Shown here: positions 28,479-38,116 of the stretch, one piece after another
Numbering within the stretch: the stretch's first letter is position 1
Layout of the letters: each line of letters begins with the position of its first letter
DNA from: Bacillus methanolicus PB1
GTDB taxonomy: Bacteria > Bacillota > Bacilli > Bacillales > Cytobacillaceae
NCBI RefSeq assembly: GCF_000262755.1
Contig: NZ_AFEU01000001.1
Span: 992,001-1,056,000, forward strand
Length of the DNA stretch: 64,000 nucleotides
Direction of reading: 5' to 3'
Translations under genes and position numbers: made by a program
The notes under the pieces: generated by a model
What the model was told of the DNA's origin: nothing
The model's input: the letters and a program-made list of their open reading frames with translations, nothing else
Database searches by the model: none

Positions 28479-29372
28479 TTGAGAGAAATATTTTCAGTAC
28501 CCATGAAACCAAAAGTTGTTTCCGTTTCTCACAGAAAATATTTCAGAATTAAATTTTTGCGCTTAGAAAATTTGTTTATTTTCTTATCTGTATCAATCAT
28601 AATTTTTCTAACTATCTGCGCCATAGTACCGCAGTGGATAGCACCTTATCCCCCAACTAAAATGTTTTCTGATCAAATTCTGCAGCCTCCTTCAGCAGAT
28701 CATTTGTTTGGCACAGATTATTTTGGAAGAGATGTTTTTAGTGTTGTTGTATATGGAAGTCGTTATTCATTATTAATTGGCTTTTCTGCGGTCCTAGTAG
28801 GTGGATTTATTGGCAGTTTAATTGGCATTATTTCCGGTTATGTTGGTGGAATTGTTGATACCATTTTTATGCGATTTATCGAAATATTACAAACTATTCC
28901 TGGTATTTTATTGGCTTTAGCTCTTGCAGCTGCGCTCGGAGCCAATTTTTTTAACCTCATACTGGCGATAGCGTTTGCTTCGTTACCGGGCTATGCAAGA
29001 GTAATGAGAGGTCAGATTCTTAGTGTAAAGAATAGAACGTTTGTATTGGCCTCAAAATCCATTGGTACTTCTAATATAATCATTTTTTTTAAACATGTTT
29101 TACCAAATTCTTATCCACCTTTGTTAGTGATGGCTTCCAATGGTTTGGGAACAGCTATTTTAATTGGAGCGGGTTTAAGTTTTCTTGGATTAGGCGTTGT
29201 GAATGAGATTCCGGATTGGGGGGTTTTATTATCTCAAGGAAGAAGTTATTTAGCAGTTGCTTGGTGGATTGCTACATTTCCCGGTTTAGCGATTACTACG
29301 TTTGTACTTTCTGTGAATATAATCGGCGATCATTTCCGTGATTATTTCGACCCCAAAAAAAGAATAGCCTGA
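28479..29372 (+). CDS. Peptide/nickel-type ABC transporter permease (DppC/OppC-like)
   Basis: A 297-residue permease with six helices and the DppC hallmark FGTDYFGRDVFSVVVYGSRY at about 79-98. The start is TTG at 28479, with GGAGG eight bases upstream, 4 bases after the dppB-like stop. It pairs with 27539-28474 to form the membrane channel. Confidence 0.93.
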   Translation: MREIFSVPMKPKVVSVSHRKYFRIKFLRLENLFIFLSVSIIIFLTICAIVPQWIAPYPPTKMFSDQILQPPSADHLFGTDYFGRDVFSVVVYGSRYSLLIGFSAVLVGGFIGSLIGIISGYVGGIVDTIFMRFIEILQTIPGILLALALAAALGANFFNLILAIAFASLPGYARVMRGQILSVKNRTFVLASKSIGTSNIIIFFKHVLPNSYPPLLVMASNGLGTAILIGAGLSFLGLGVVNEIPDWGVLLSQGRSYLAVAWWIATFPGLAITTFVLSVNIIGDHFRDYFDPKKRIA

Positions 29373-29385
29373 AGGAGGGATAAAT

Positions 29386-30450
29386 TTGAACTCGTTATTA
29401 AATATCGAGGATTTAACAGTTGATTTTAAAACAACAAAGGGTGTATTAGCAGCCGTATCGGACATCACCTTTAATATAAAGGCAGGTGAAACGGTTTGCT
29501 TAGTTGGGGAATCAGGAAGCGGTAAGTCGGTTACTTCTAAATCCATTATGAGATTAATCGATTATGAGAATGGTATTATCTCGAAAGGAAAAATTCAATT
29601 TAATTATAAAGACTTAGTTACTATGTCTAAAAAAAAGCTATCTCAAGTACGGGGGAAAAAAATTGCTATGGTTTTCCAAGAACCGCTTGTTGCTTTTGAT
29701 CCTGTCTTTACCATAGGAGCTCAGCTTTCAGAAACAATCGTTCATCACACAAAGGTCTCAAAAAAGCAAGCATGGGAGAAGGGAATTTCTTTACTAAAAA
29801 AGGTGAGGATTTCTGAACCGGAAATGCGAATGAAGCAGTATCCAAATGAACTATCAGGTGGAATGTTGCAGAGGGCAATGATTGCTATGGCCCTTGCGTG
29901 TGAACCGGAGTTACTAATTGCAGATGAACCAACTACAGCCTTAGATGTAACAATTCAAGCACAAATCATTGACTTGCTTAATGAGTTAAAAACAGAGTTT
30001 AATATGGCACTTCTTCTTGTTACACATGACTTAGGTGTTGCTGCACAACTAGCCGATCGAATTGTTGTGATGTATGCAGGGAAAATAGTTGAAGATGCAA
30101 CTGTTCAACAAATATTTCAAAAACCGCATCACCCTTATACGCGCGGACTTTTACAATCGATTCTTAAAGTAAATTCTGCTAGTAAAACTAAGCTTTATTC
30201 TATTGAAGGTTCTATCCCCAGCCTTTCGGATATGCCAAAAGGATGCCGGTTTCATCCAAGATGCCCTTTTGCTACAGAAAAATGTCAAGTGGATAGTCCT
30301 CCACTATTATTTGTAAATAGTCGCTACAGTGCTTGCTGGTATGCAAATCAGTTAGTGGAGGACAAAGATTGGTTTAAGCAAGAAAAGGTTGATAATTCTC
30401 GTGTAATTATTAATGAACCTAACTTTGATGAAAAAAGAGAGAAGTCATAG
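29386..30450 (+). CDS. Peptide-type ABC transporter ATP-binding protein (DppD/OppD-like)
   Basis: A 354-residue ATPase with Walker A GESGSGKS, signature LSGGMLQRAMIA, Walker B LLIADEPTTALD, and the C-terminal oligopeptide-transporter cysteine region (CRFHPRCPFATEKCQ) found in DppD/OppD proteins. TTG start at 29386 with GGAGGG upstream. It is one of two ATPases; the other is frameshifted. Confidence 0.93.
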   Translation: MNSLLNIEDLTVDFKTTKGVLAAVSDITFNIKAGETVCLVGESGSGKSVTSKSIMRLIDYENGIISKGKIQFNYKDLVTMSKKKLSQVRGKKIAMVFQEPLVAFDPVFTIGAQLSETIVHHTKVSKKQAWEKGISLLKKVRISEPEMRMKQYPNELSGGMLQRAMIAMALACEPELLIADEPTTALDVTIQAQIIDLLNELKTEFNMALLLVTHDLGVAAQLADRIVVMYAGKIVEDATVQQIFQKPHHPYTRGLLQSILKVNSASKTKLYSIEGSIPSLSDMPKGCRFHPRCPFATEKCQVDSPPLLFVNSRYSACWYANQLVEDKDWFKQEKVDNSRVIINEPNFDEKREKS

Positions 30451-31419
30451 AGAAAAAAGTTTTATTAGAAATTAGAGAATTGTGTAAATATTACTCTTTG
30501 AAGCATTCAGATAAGCAAATTAAGGCAGTAGATAACGTGTCATTTTCTATTAAAGAAGGAGAGACATTTGGATTAGTAGGTGAATCAGGCAGTGGTAAAT
30601 CAACATTAGGTCGAACGATTCTTCAACTAGAGAAAATTACATCAGGTGATGTACTATTTAAAGGACAATCATTGCCAAAGATGAAGAATTCAGAAATGAG
30701 AAAAATAAGGAAAAATATGCAAATGATTTTTCAAGATCCTTATGGCTCTATTGATCCTCGCTGGACTGTAGGAGCAATTATTGCTGAACCGATAAAAGTA
30801 CATCAAAAAAGCCTGACGGCAAAGCAGATTGAAACTGAAGTGAAAGAGATTTTGAAGAAAGTAGGATTGAATCCTGAGTGGTATTATCGTTATCCACATG
30901 AATTTTCGGGTGGACAGCGGCAAAAGAATTGGTATTGCGAGAGCAATCGCTGTAAATCCATCTTTTATTCTTGCGGATGAAGCTGTTTCTGCTTTAGATG
31001 TTTCTGTACAAGCGCAAATTATCAATCTGCTAGAAGAGTTACAGCAAATGTTGGGACTCACTTATCTATTTATAGGACATGACTTAAATATTGTGCGCCA
31101 TATTTCTGACCGGATAGGTGTTATGTATTTAGGGAAAATGGTTGAAATTGCTCCAAGTGAAGAGTTATTTAGCCATCCTGCACATCCCTATACAGAAGCA
31201 CTAATAAGGTCTATTCCACATCCTGATCCATCTTATAAGAAAACCGTTGTTTCAATTCAAGGAGAAATACCATCTCCAGCTAATCCGCCTTCAGGATGCG
31301 TATTTCGTACGCGCTGTCCGTTAGCGACAGAGCGTTGCAGTGTTGAAGTACCTGAATTAAAGGAATTTAAACCAGGGCGTTTCGTTGCATGCCATTACTC
31401 TTCATTAGTTTTTCAATAA
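30447..31419 (+). pseudogene. Second peptide-type ABC ATPase (DppF/OppF-like), frameshifted
   Basis: The first part carries EIRELCKYY and Walker A GESGSGKS and runs to HEFSGGQRQ. There, four As (about 30922-30926) where three are expected shift the frame. The second part, in the +1 frame, resumes with [20 protein letters not shown] (Walker B) and the [14 protein letters not shown] tail. Removing one A restores a 323-residue protein. The conserved N terminus also begins upstream of any ATG, GTG or TTG: an ATA codon at 30447 sits where the start should be. The gene is probably broken, or the shift is a sequencing error in the A run. Confidence 0.85.
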
Positions 31420-31463
31420 CTAGAATAAATAATTCGAATTGATTTTTTGAAAGGGTGATTTTT

Positions 31464-33119
31464 ATGTTAATCAGAAATAAATTATACAAGCAAATATCTA
31501 TATTTTCAATATGTATCCTGCTTCTTCTAGCTGGCTGCTCTTTTTCCGGTAATTCTAAATCAACGAGTGTGAGTTCAGAAACAAATACAACTGTCAAACC
31601 AATTGCTGGTGGAGAACTTACATATGCTTTAGCCACTGCTCCAGATACATTAGATCCTCATGTAAGTGGTTTCGCTGTTGCGACCAGAGTTATTAAAAGT
31701 ATATTTGAATCTTTAGTGTACCTATCTAAAGATAATACTGTTGAGCCATGGCTTGCTACAGAATGGGAGATATCAGAAGATCAAAAGTCTTATACATTTA
31801 AATTGAGAAAAGATGTTACTTTTCATGACGGTTCTAAATTTAATGCCAAAGTTGTGAAATATAATTTTGACAGAATATTCAATCCGAAAACAAAAGCTGC
31901 TACAGCGGCTACTTATATGGAAAAAATTAAATCTATCGAAATATTGGATGATTATACAGTGAAAATTAACTTATCTGAACCATCCGCGACATTTTTAAAT
32001 CTCCTTGCTCATTCAAATTTATCAATGATTTCACAAGAGGCTGCAGAAAAATATGGGGATCAATTTGGAACCCATCCGGTAGGGTCAGGTCCTTTTAAAT
32101 TTGTTGAGTTGAAAGAAAATGACAGTATCATACTCGAAAAAAATAAAAATTACCATGGAGGATATCCATTTGCTGAACATGACGGTCCAGCATATTTAGA
32201 TAAACTTATTTTTAAAATCATTCCCGAAGAAGCAACTCGAATCGGAAGTCTCCAAAGCGGACAAGTGGACGCGGTTGAAGCGGTACCACCACAAAATGTT
32301 GTTTCGATTAAAGGAAATAAAAATTTTAATCTACTAAAGCCTGAGACCGGCGGTCTACCATATACATTATTTATCAATCAGACGAATGCACCTTGGAATG
32401 ATGTAAAAGCTAGACAAGCTCTACGTTCAGCCATAGATGTAGAGACTATTCTTAAGACATTATATTTAGGAACGTATAACAGAGCGTGGTCTGCACTAGC
32501 ACCTAGTACCTTCGGATATAATAATAGTTTTGAAAATAAAGATTTCTATGATGTAAAAAAAGCTAATCAATTATTTGATGAACTGGGTTGGAAAAGAAAT
32601 TCAGATGATGGCTTCCGTACAAAAGATGGAAAAACTCTTACGCTACGTATTGTAAACGATGCGATCAATCGTGAGAAAAGACAAGATATTTCACTAATGG
32701 TTCAACAACAATTGAAAGAAGTTGGCGTCAAGGTAGAAATTATTACAACTAGTGATGCGAACAGTATTTTGAAAGATCCAAATGCATATGATCTTCGAGG
32801 TAATAGCCGAATCGCTATTGATCCTGATGATCTTCGTCTTTTTTACCATTCACAAAAAACATGGGATAAAGGAGGATTTAGTATTCCTTGGTTAAAAGAT
32901 AAAGAGATTGATGCTTTGTTAGAAAAAGCTGCAATAGAAAACGATAAAGAGAAAAGAGCTGAGTTGTATAAACAAGTACAACAAAAAATAATTGACCAAG
33001 CTGTGATTATTCCTATCTATGTTTTTCCATATACAGTGGCCACTACTTCAAAATTACAAGGGCTAAAATTTGATAGTGTCGGCTATCCTCTGTTTTATGA
33101 CGTTAGCTTTAAAAAGTAA
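31464..33119 (+). CDS. Peptide/nickel-type ABC transporter substrate-binding lipoprotein
   Basis: A 551-residue SBP family 5 (DppA/OppA/NikA) protein. A lipoprotein signal ends in LLLAGC at about residues 20-25, then AGGELTYALATAPDTLDPHV and the family block FKLRKDVTFHDGSKFNAKVVKYNFDR-like. ATG at 31464 follows AAGGGTG. It completes the importer with 27539-31419. The substrate is unknown. The operon sits inside a cysteine-adduct operon where B. subtilis has a cystine-type importer, so a sulfur-containing peptide or conjugate is a reasonable guess. Confidence 0.9.
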   Translation: MLIRNKLYKQISIFSICILLLLAGCSFSGNSKSTSVSSETNTTVKPIAGGELTYALATAPDTLDPHVSGFAVATRVIKSIFESLVYLSKDNTVEPWLATEWEISEDQKSYTFKLRKDVTFHDGSKFNAKVVKYNFDRIFNPKTKAATAATYMEKIKSIEILDDYTVKINLSEPSATFLNLLAHSNLSMISQEAAEKYGDQFGTHPVGSGPFKFVELKENDSIILEKNKNYHGGYPFAEHDGPAYLDKLIFKIIPEEATRIGSLQSGQVDAVEAVPPQNVVSIKGNKNFNLLKPETGGLPYTLFINQTNAPWNDVKARQALRSAIDVETILKTLYLGTYNRAWSALAPSTFGYNNSFENKDFYDVKKANQLFDELGWKRNSDDGFRTKDGKTLTLRIVNDAINREKRQDISLMVQQQLKEVGVKVEIITTSDANSILKDPNAYDLRGNSRIAIDPDDLRLFYHSQKTWDKGGFSIPWLKDKEIDALLEKAAIENDKEKRAELYKQVQQKIIDQAVIIPIYVFPYTVATTSKLQGLKFDSVGYPLFYDVSFKK

Positions 33120-33188
33120 TGTCTTAAATAATTTTAGCAAGATAATAGTTTGAAAAACAATATTGATTAAACACGGAGGTTTTTGAGA

Positions 33189-34244
33189 ATGAAGTTTGTT
33201 TTATATAACCTTATGAGCAATCTCCCGAACCCTGTAACCGGGGAAACATTTACTGAGCAAGAAAAGATCCAAAACGTCATAAATCAGGCAATTCTTGCTG
33301 AAAAACTTGGTTTTGATGGCTACGGTGTAGGCGAGCGGCACGGCTCGCCATTCCTATCCTCCTCACCGGCAGTGATTCTAACAGCAATCGCATCCAAAAC
33401 TTCAAAAATTCGCTTGTTAACCACGGTAACAGTTCTTAGCATACTTGATCCTGTACGCGTGGCTGAAGACTTTGCAACACTCGATCATCTCTCAGGAGGA
33501 CGTCTAGAAATAATAATTGGTAAAGGCAACGACCCTCGTCACTACCCACTTTTTGGCATTACTGAAGAGGAACAATGGGAATCCCTAGCTGAACGTTACG
33601 AACTTCTCAAGCGTTTATGGAATGAGGAAAACGTTACTTGGAATGGTCGCTATCGACCACCATTAAACAATGTAACAACTCATCCAAGACCGTTTCAACA
33701 ACAGATTCCGGTATGGCATGGAAGCGCGTCAAGTAAGATTTCTACTGAACTTGCTGCAAAATATGGAGAGCCAATTTTCTCATCGAACACATTTCATCAG
33801 CAAGCCAAATATAAAGAATTGATTGATCACTATCGGGAGCGATTGGCATATTATGGTCATGACCCTGATAATGCAGTCGTCGGCTCTGGAGCTAGAGGTT
33901 TGTATTTAGCGAATACGACTGAGGAAGCAATCAAACGCTATCGTCCATACTATGATGCTTATAATCATACAGAAGCAGCGAAGCATAATCAATCGCCTTT
34001 TAAAGACCTTGAAGACGATGTTAAGAACGGCCCAGCACTAGTAGGCAGCGCTGACCAAGTAATTAAAAAGATTCTATATTACTATGAAGCTTATGGACAT
34101 CAAGTGCAAGGTATTACTGTAGATGGGTTAAGCGAGTATGAGCAGCGTGAGCAGCTAGAGCGATTCGCCACTGAGGTTGCACCGGTGCTGCGGCGCGAGA
34201 TTCCTAGCACCGTTTGGGAAAACACACAATCAACGTTAACATAG
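33189..34244 (+). CDS. LLM-class flavin-dependent oxidoreductase
   Basis: A 351-residue luciferase-like protein: KFVLYNLMSNLPNPVTGE, GVGERHGSPFLSSSPAVIL at about 46-64, FATLDHLSGGRLEIIIGKGN at about 95-114. GGAGG lies 9 bases before the ATG at 33189. It is the fourth flavin-dependent monooxygenase-type gene in the sulfur region and the last of the peptide-type importer operon. It presumably oxidises the imported compound. An FMN reductase gene is not seen nearby. Confidence 0.9.
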   Translation: MKFVLYNLMSNLPNPVTGETFTEQEKIQNVINQAILAEKLGFDGYGVGERHGSPFLSSSPAVILTAIASKTSKIRLLTTVTVLSILDPVRVAEDFATLDHLSGGRLEIIIGKGNDPRHYPLFGITEEEQWESLAERYELLKRLWNEENVTWNGRYRPPLNNVTTHPRPFQQQIPVWHGSASSKISTELAAKYGEPIFSSNTFHQQAKYKELIDHYRERLAYYGHDPDNAVVGSGARGLYLANTTEEAIKRYRPYYDAYNHTEAAKHNQSPFKDLEDDVKNGPALVGSADQVIKKILYYYEAYGHQVQGITVDGLSEYEQREQLERFATEVAPVLRREIPSTVWENTQSTLT

Positions 34245-34340
34245 ATGTTCACTCACCAAAAGATAAATAATTAAATTATGGAGCAAAGGAAAAATAGAAT
34301 TCCCTTCTCACTTTTATAGATTTAACTTACTTATTTAATA

Positions 34341-34457
34341 GAAAAAGGCTCTCCAATTGAAATTTTTACAAAACCAAAAGAAGAAAGAACACAAAAGTAT
34401 TTAAAGCGCATTTCAGGAGAACTGCCTGTCAGCTTGCTTCAAAAAACAGCGTTTTAA
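34341..34457 (+). pseudogene. C-terminal remnant of an amino-acid ABC ATPase (TcyN/GlnQ-like)
   Basis: Thirty-eight in-frame codons before a TAA read EKGSPIEIFTKPKEERTQKY then LKRISGELPVSLLQKTAF. This is the C-terminal end of polar amino-acid ABC ATPases (normally ...G.P.EIF..P..ERT..FL). In B. subtilis the ytm operon encodes TcyJKLMN here, so this is taken as the last trace of tcyN, lost when the peptide-type importer came in. Confidence 0.72.
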
Positions 34458-34479
34458 TAAGGGAGGGAAGGATTGCGAC

Positions 34480-35019
34480 ATGACGAATCATATACAGATA
34501 CTTGACATGCTGGAAGAGGATAAAGATTTGGTCCGTCAGCTTTTAATTGAAAGTTATCGACAGTATGAGCCGGATTTTCAAAATCAAGAAGTTTGGTCTG
34601 AATATTTAGGAAATATTGCCGAATCTGTTGATAATCCTGATGTAGATCGTATTTTAGTAGCCAAGAATGGCCAGGATATTCTAGGGTCGCTTCAGCTGTT
34701 TGATTCATCAGAAAAGGCATATGATCGTCCTGAACTAAACATTTTTTCTCCGATTGTTCGACTGCTGGCTGTTCATCCTAAAGCAAGAGGGCGCGGAATT
34801 GCGAAAAAATTGTTGAAAGAAAGTATCCGGTACGCTCAATCAAAAGGTGCAGCAAACTTATACTTGCATTCGAGTGATAAAATGCAAAAAGCAATACAGC
34901 TGTATGAATGGCTCGGATTTAAGAGAGATATATCTAAGGATTTTCATAATCATGATATATTAGTGAAATGCTTCCGTTTTGATATAAAAACGAAGGTGAC
35001 CATTTATGAGCCAATCTAA
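34480..35019 (+). CDS. GNAT N-acetyltransferase (SnaA/YtmI-like)
   Basis: A 179-residue GNAT acetyltransferase with the acetyl-CoA binding motif VHPKARGRGIAKKLLKES (Q/RxxGxG/A) at about 97-114 and the C-terminal LYEWLGFKRD. GGAGGGAAGG precedes the ATG. It overlaps the following M20 deacetylase by 14 bases. In B. subtilis SnaA N-acetylates S-(2-succino)cysteine before monooxygenase cleavage. The neighbours fit that assignment; sequence alone only says GNAT. Confidence 0.85.
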   Translation: MTNHIQILDMLEEDKDLVRQLLIESYRQYEPDFQNQEVWSEYLGNIAESVDNPDVDRILVAKNGQDILGSLQLFDSSEKAYDRPELNIFSPIVRLLAVHPKARGRGIAKKLLKESIRYAQSKGAANLYLHSSDKMQKAIQLYEWLGFKRDISKDFHNHDILVKCFRFDIKTKVTIYEPI

Positions 35020-36154
35020 TTTAGAAGCACGCTTAATTGCAATCCGGCGCCATTTGCATCAATATCCAGAATTATCGACAGAGGAGTTCGAAACGACGAA
35101 ATCGATCGAAGCGTGGCTTCGTAAAGAAGGCATTGATATTAGAGCAACTTCACTAAAAACGGGTGTTTTTGCGGACATAAAAGGAAAGAATCCCGGTCCG
35201 ACGATTGCGATTCGCGCGGATATTGATGCTCTCCCTATTGAAGAAAAAACAAATTTACCGTTTGCTTCAAAAGTTAAAGGAAAGATGCATGCTTGCGGCC
35301 ATGATTTTCATACTGCTGCTGTCATCGGCGCAGCCTATTTATTAAAAAAACATCAACGTGAATTAAATGGAACAATTCGGCTTCTGTTTCAGCCTGCTGA
35401 GGAATCAGGCGGGGGTGCGGATAAGGTGATCAAAGAAGGCCAGCTTGAAGACGTAGATGTGGTAATTGGTCTGCATAACAAACCGGACTTGCCAGTTGGA
35501 ACGGTCGGGCTCAAAAGTGGTCCATTGATGGCAGCGGTTGATCGTTTTCAAGTCGTTATCCGCGGAAAAGGAGCACATGCCGCCTTGCCACATAACGGAA
35601 AAGATCCTATTGTTGCTTCCGCACAGCTTATTACGGCTCTTCAGACGATTGTCAGCCGGAATGTATCTCCTTTTCAAAGCGCAGTGATCAGTGTGACGAA
35701 AATAGAAGGCGGCAGCACATGGAATGTTATTCCGGACAATGTAACGATTGATGGTACAATTCGGACGTTCGATTCAGTCGTTCGTGAAGAAGTGAAAGAA
35801 CGGTTTTATCAGGTTGTAGAGAATGTTGCTGCGACTTATTCTCAGGAATCTATCATTCGCTGGTTTACTGGACCGCCTCCGCTCATCAATGATGTGAATG
35901 TGACCGAAATAGCCCGTCGCTCGGCTCGAAATTTGTCACTACAAGTCATTGACCCAGAACCATCAACAGCCGGAGAAGATTTCTCCTACTATTTGCAGAA
36001 AATTCCCGGTACATTTGCCTTTTTCGGTACAAACGGCAACGAAGATTGGCATCATCCAGCGTTCACCGTCGATGAAAGTGCAATCATTAAAGCAGCATAT
36101 TTTTTATACAAAAGCGCTAAAAACCTGCTCGTTGAATACAACCAATCTGGTTAA
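35006..36154 (+). CDS. M20-family amidohydrolase (N-acetylcysteine deacetylase-like, YxeP/SndB)
   Basis: A 382-residue M20D metallo-amidohydrolase. HACGHDFHTAA (metal site) is at about residues 97-107, FQPAEESGGGADK at about 130-142 with the catalytic Glu pair, and WHHPAFTVDESA near 350. Length and flow are close to B. subtilis YxeP (SndB), which removes the acetyl group from N-acetylcysteine at the end of the cysteine-adduct route. GAAGGTGA precedes the ATG. Together with 34480-35019 it gives the acetylation and deacetylation steps. Confidence 0.9.
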   Translation: MSQSNLEARLIAIRRHLHQYPELSTEEFETTKSIEAWLRKEGIDIRATSLKTGVFADIKGKNPGPTIAIRADIDALPIEEKTNLPFASKVKGKMHACGHDFHTAAVIGAAYLLKKHQRELNGTIRLLFQPAEESGGGADKVIKEGQLEDVDVVIGLHNKPDLPVGTVGLKSGPLMAAVDRFQVVIRGKGAHAALPHNGKDPIVASAQLITALQTIVSRNVSPFQSAVISVTKIEGGSTWNVIPDNVTIDGTIRTFDSVVREEVKERFYQVVENVAATYSQESIIRWFTGPPPLINDVNVTEIARRSARNLSLQVIDPEPSTAGEDFSYYLQKIPGTFAFFGTNGNEDWHHPAFTVDESAIIKAAYFLYKSAKNLLVEYNQSG

Positions 36155-36164
36155 CGGTAAACTA

Positions 36165-36212
36165 TAAAAAAGGCTCTTTTCCCAAAATGTTTCGGGAAAT
36201 GAGCCTTTTTCT
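36165..36212 (+). terminator. Terminator of the cysteine-adduct operon
   Basis: AAAAAAGGCTC pairs with GAGCCTTTTT, with inner TTTCCC/GGGAAA pairing, right after the M20 gene. Confidence 0.9.
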
Positions 36213-36227
36213 CTTGGTAAAATCCTG

Positions 36228-36710
36228 TTTATTGCAAAATAGAAATGGCGCAAATTGCAAAATAAAAATCCTGCAGTAAGAAAAAAATCATTGCCAGCAC
36301 CCCTCTTCTCTACTAACCTTCTAATTGGCGAGAAATGTCAGTTAGAGGAGGAAGAAAGGATGCTTTCAATGATTCAACAACATCATATCAAGTATTTGCA
36401 TCAATATAAAGGACTCTCTTTACGAGCCATAGCCAGAGAGACTAATCATGATTTTAAAACTGTTAAAAAATATGCCTATAAAGAAGATGATAATTCCCTT
36501 CCTTCAGAACGGAAAAAAAACAAAGGATCAAAATTAGATCCTTATAAACCCCTTATCGATCAGTGGCTTCAAGAGGACATGAAAGCTCCAAAGAAACAAC
36601 GTCATACCGGAATCCGTGTTTTTCATCGCCTAAAAGTAGTCATTGTACCGATCAACTATCGACTGGTTGGACCTGAAGTGGAATATATTCTCCAAAACTA
36701 TATAAAATGA
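36228..36710 (+). mobile_element. Truncated IS21-family element, left end
   Basis: The left end shows repeated TTGCAAAATA-type terminal motifs at about 36233-36270, followed by the 5' part of an istA-like gene. No istB or right end is present, so it is a fragment. Confidence 0.65.
36360..36710 (+). pseudogene. IS21-family transposase (IstA) N-terminal fragment
   Basis: 116 residues that match the start of IstA: a helix-turn-helix region (HQYKGLSLRAIARETNHDFK, then TVKKYA) and the conserved KLDPYKPLIDQWLQED. Full IstA proteins are about 400-500 residues and carry a DDE core, which is missing here. The tail after HRLK does not fit the family and reflects a junction. RBS GGAGGAAGAAAGG precedes the ATG at 36360. 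Confidence 0.8.
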
Positions 36711-36780
36711 GACATTTTTTTCTAACATTCATATTCTCTCATATAATGGTTTACCATAAAATCATGGAGGTGGAAAGACT

Positions 36781-37098
36781 ATGAATCATTTTGAAGATGC
36801 ATACGAAAAATATAAGCAACAAGGAACCCAACAAGCTAAAAATGAACAACCAACGGACCATTCAGGTAAGGAAGAAATTATTGCTGTCAGGAAAAACGAA
36901 GATGAGAACATCATTGCTATTAAAACTAGCTCAGGAAGGGTGTTCGATTACCCTACTGCACTTTCAGATGCTAAAGCAGGTAAACTCGCACACGTAGACA
37001 TCTTTCATAAATACGGACGTGACATATCAAGGAGCGAACCTTACGGAATCAAAGAAAACAACTTAGGTCAACAACCCACCACCTACGCTAGCGCTTAG
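36781..37098 (+). CDS. DUF3892 protein with element-derived C terminus
   Basis: A 105-residue small protein with a DUF3892 domain at about 30-95 (IIAVRKNEDENIIAIKTSSG). GGAGGTGG precedes the ATG. Family members usually end a few residues after an NNLD-like motif. Here NNLGQQP is followed by TTYASA, and those last codons and the TAG stop lie in the right-end hairpin of the adjacent TnpB element. The element thus inserted into the end of the gene and supplied a new stop. Function unknown; the protein may still work since only the tail changed. Confidence 0.8.
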   Translation: MNHFEDAYEKYKQQGTQQAKNEQPTDHSGKEEIIAVRKNEDENIIAIKTSSGRVFDYPTALSDAKAGKLAHVDIFHKYGRDISRSEPYGIKENNLGQQPTTYASA

Positions 37099-37260
37099 AG
37101 GTGGGGGCTTGTAACTACCCGGAAGTGCTAACGCAGCAAGGCTCCTTCCTTAGCATGGTGTTACTATAGGCAGGTTGACAGCTACCCAACTGCACAAGTC
37201 ATGCTTGTGCAGTCACTTCAGCAATGTACTCAATTCCTTTTCGCTGAAGATTCATAGCAC
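37075..37260 (-). ncRNA. Probable TnpB omega-RNA (reRNA) scaffold
   Basis: The minus-strand sequence from the last tnpB codons to the right-end hairpin is structured: TGACTGCACAAGC/ACTTGTGCAGT makes a stem right at the tnpB stop, and CCCCCACCT pairs with AGGTGGTGGG at the boundary. TnpB omega-RNAs are processed from exactly this region and read their guide from the sequence beyond the right end, here the DUF3892 coding sequence. Exact RNA ends are inferred. Confidence 0.55.
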
Positions 37261-38116
37261 CTATACGGTCATCATTTGATGTGTATCCGCACGTTTTGCA
37301 ACAGAATACATGCTTTTTCTTGTTACGGCTCGCCTTCTCGGTATGTCTGCACTTCGGGCATGTCTGAGAAGTGAAGCTTGGGTCAACTGCAATTACCTTG
37401 GACCCGACGATACAAGCTTTGTACTCTATCATTTGTCTCAGCTGATAGAATGCCCAAGAAACAGTTTCATAGCGGTCTTTGACTCTTACACGTTCGGTTG
37501 CATGACGAACACCTGTCAAGTCTTCGACAACAAACAGGGTATTTGCTCCATATCGTTCAACGAGTGCCTTACTAACGGAGTGGTTAACGTCCGTCATCCA
37601 ACGGTTTTCTTTTTGTCCGATTCGCTTCAATTTTCGGCGAGCAGAAGCCGTACCCAATCGTTGCAATTGCTTGCGCATGTGCTTGTACTTCGAACGCTTG
37701 TCCTTGATGGATCTTCCGTTGAAGAACAAGGATTTTCCATTAGAGTCATAACTGACCGCGACAAAGTTAATACCCATATCGACGCCAACTACTTTACTGA
37801 CGGTATGTTCGGATATTTCTGGAAATTCCTTCGTCATTGGGATATGCAAAAAGAACTTGCCGTACTTGTTGACGAGTTTCGCTGTACCAAAAGACCAAGA
37901 ACCATCAAAATATTGTTCCATACCTTTCGTTTCAAATGGCACTTTAACCCTGCCATTAAGTGTGTTGATAGAAAACAGTCCTTTAGTAAGAGAATAGTCG
38001 CGATTCCAGACAAGGTCATATTCGGGTTTCTTAAATCGTATTTTTGCCCAATCGTGACCATTCGTTTTCACTGATTTGTAACGAGCGATCACGGTTTTCA
38101 TTACAGACTGCGCCAT
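37199..38116 (-). pseudogene. TnpB (RuvC-like RNA-guided nuclease), N-terminally truncated
   Basis: 305 residues of a TnpB that should be about 370-400. The RuvC-like sites are present: VVGVDMGINFVAV (first Asp), VVEDLTGVR (Glu), and TSNDDRIGAMNLQRKG (last Asp), with a zinc finger CPKCRHTEKA...CCKTCG between. The N-terminal part is missing: reading upstream, SDAVQMA continues for about nine codons to a stop. Catalytic residues are intact but recognition of the target-adjacent motif is probably lost. Confidence 0.85.

Noticed and set aside
37310-38074. A 254-residue open frame on the plus strand
   Set aside because: It is the antisense shadow of tnpB, has no ribosome binding site and translates to a composition without family resemblance.
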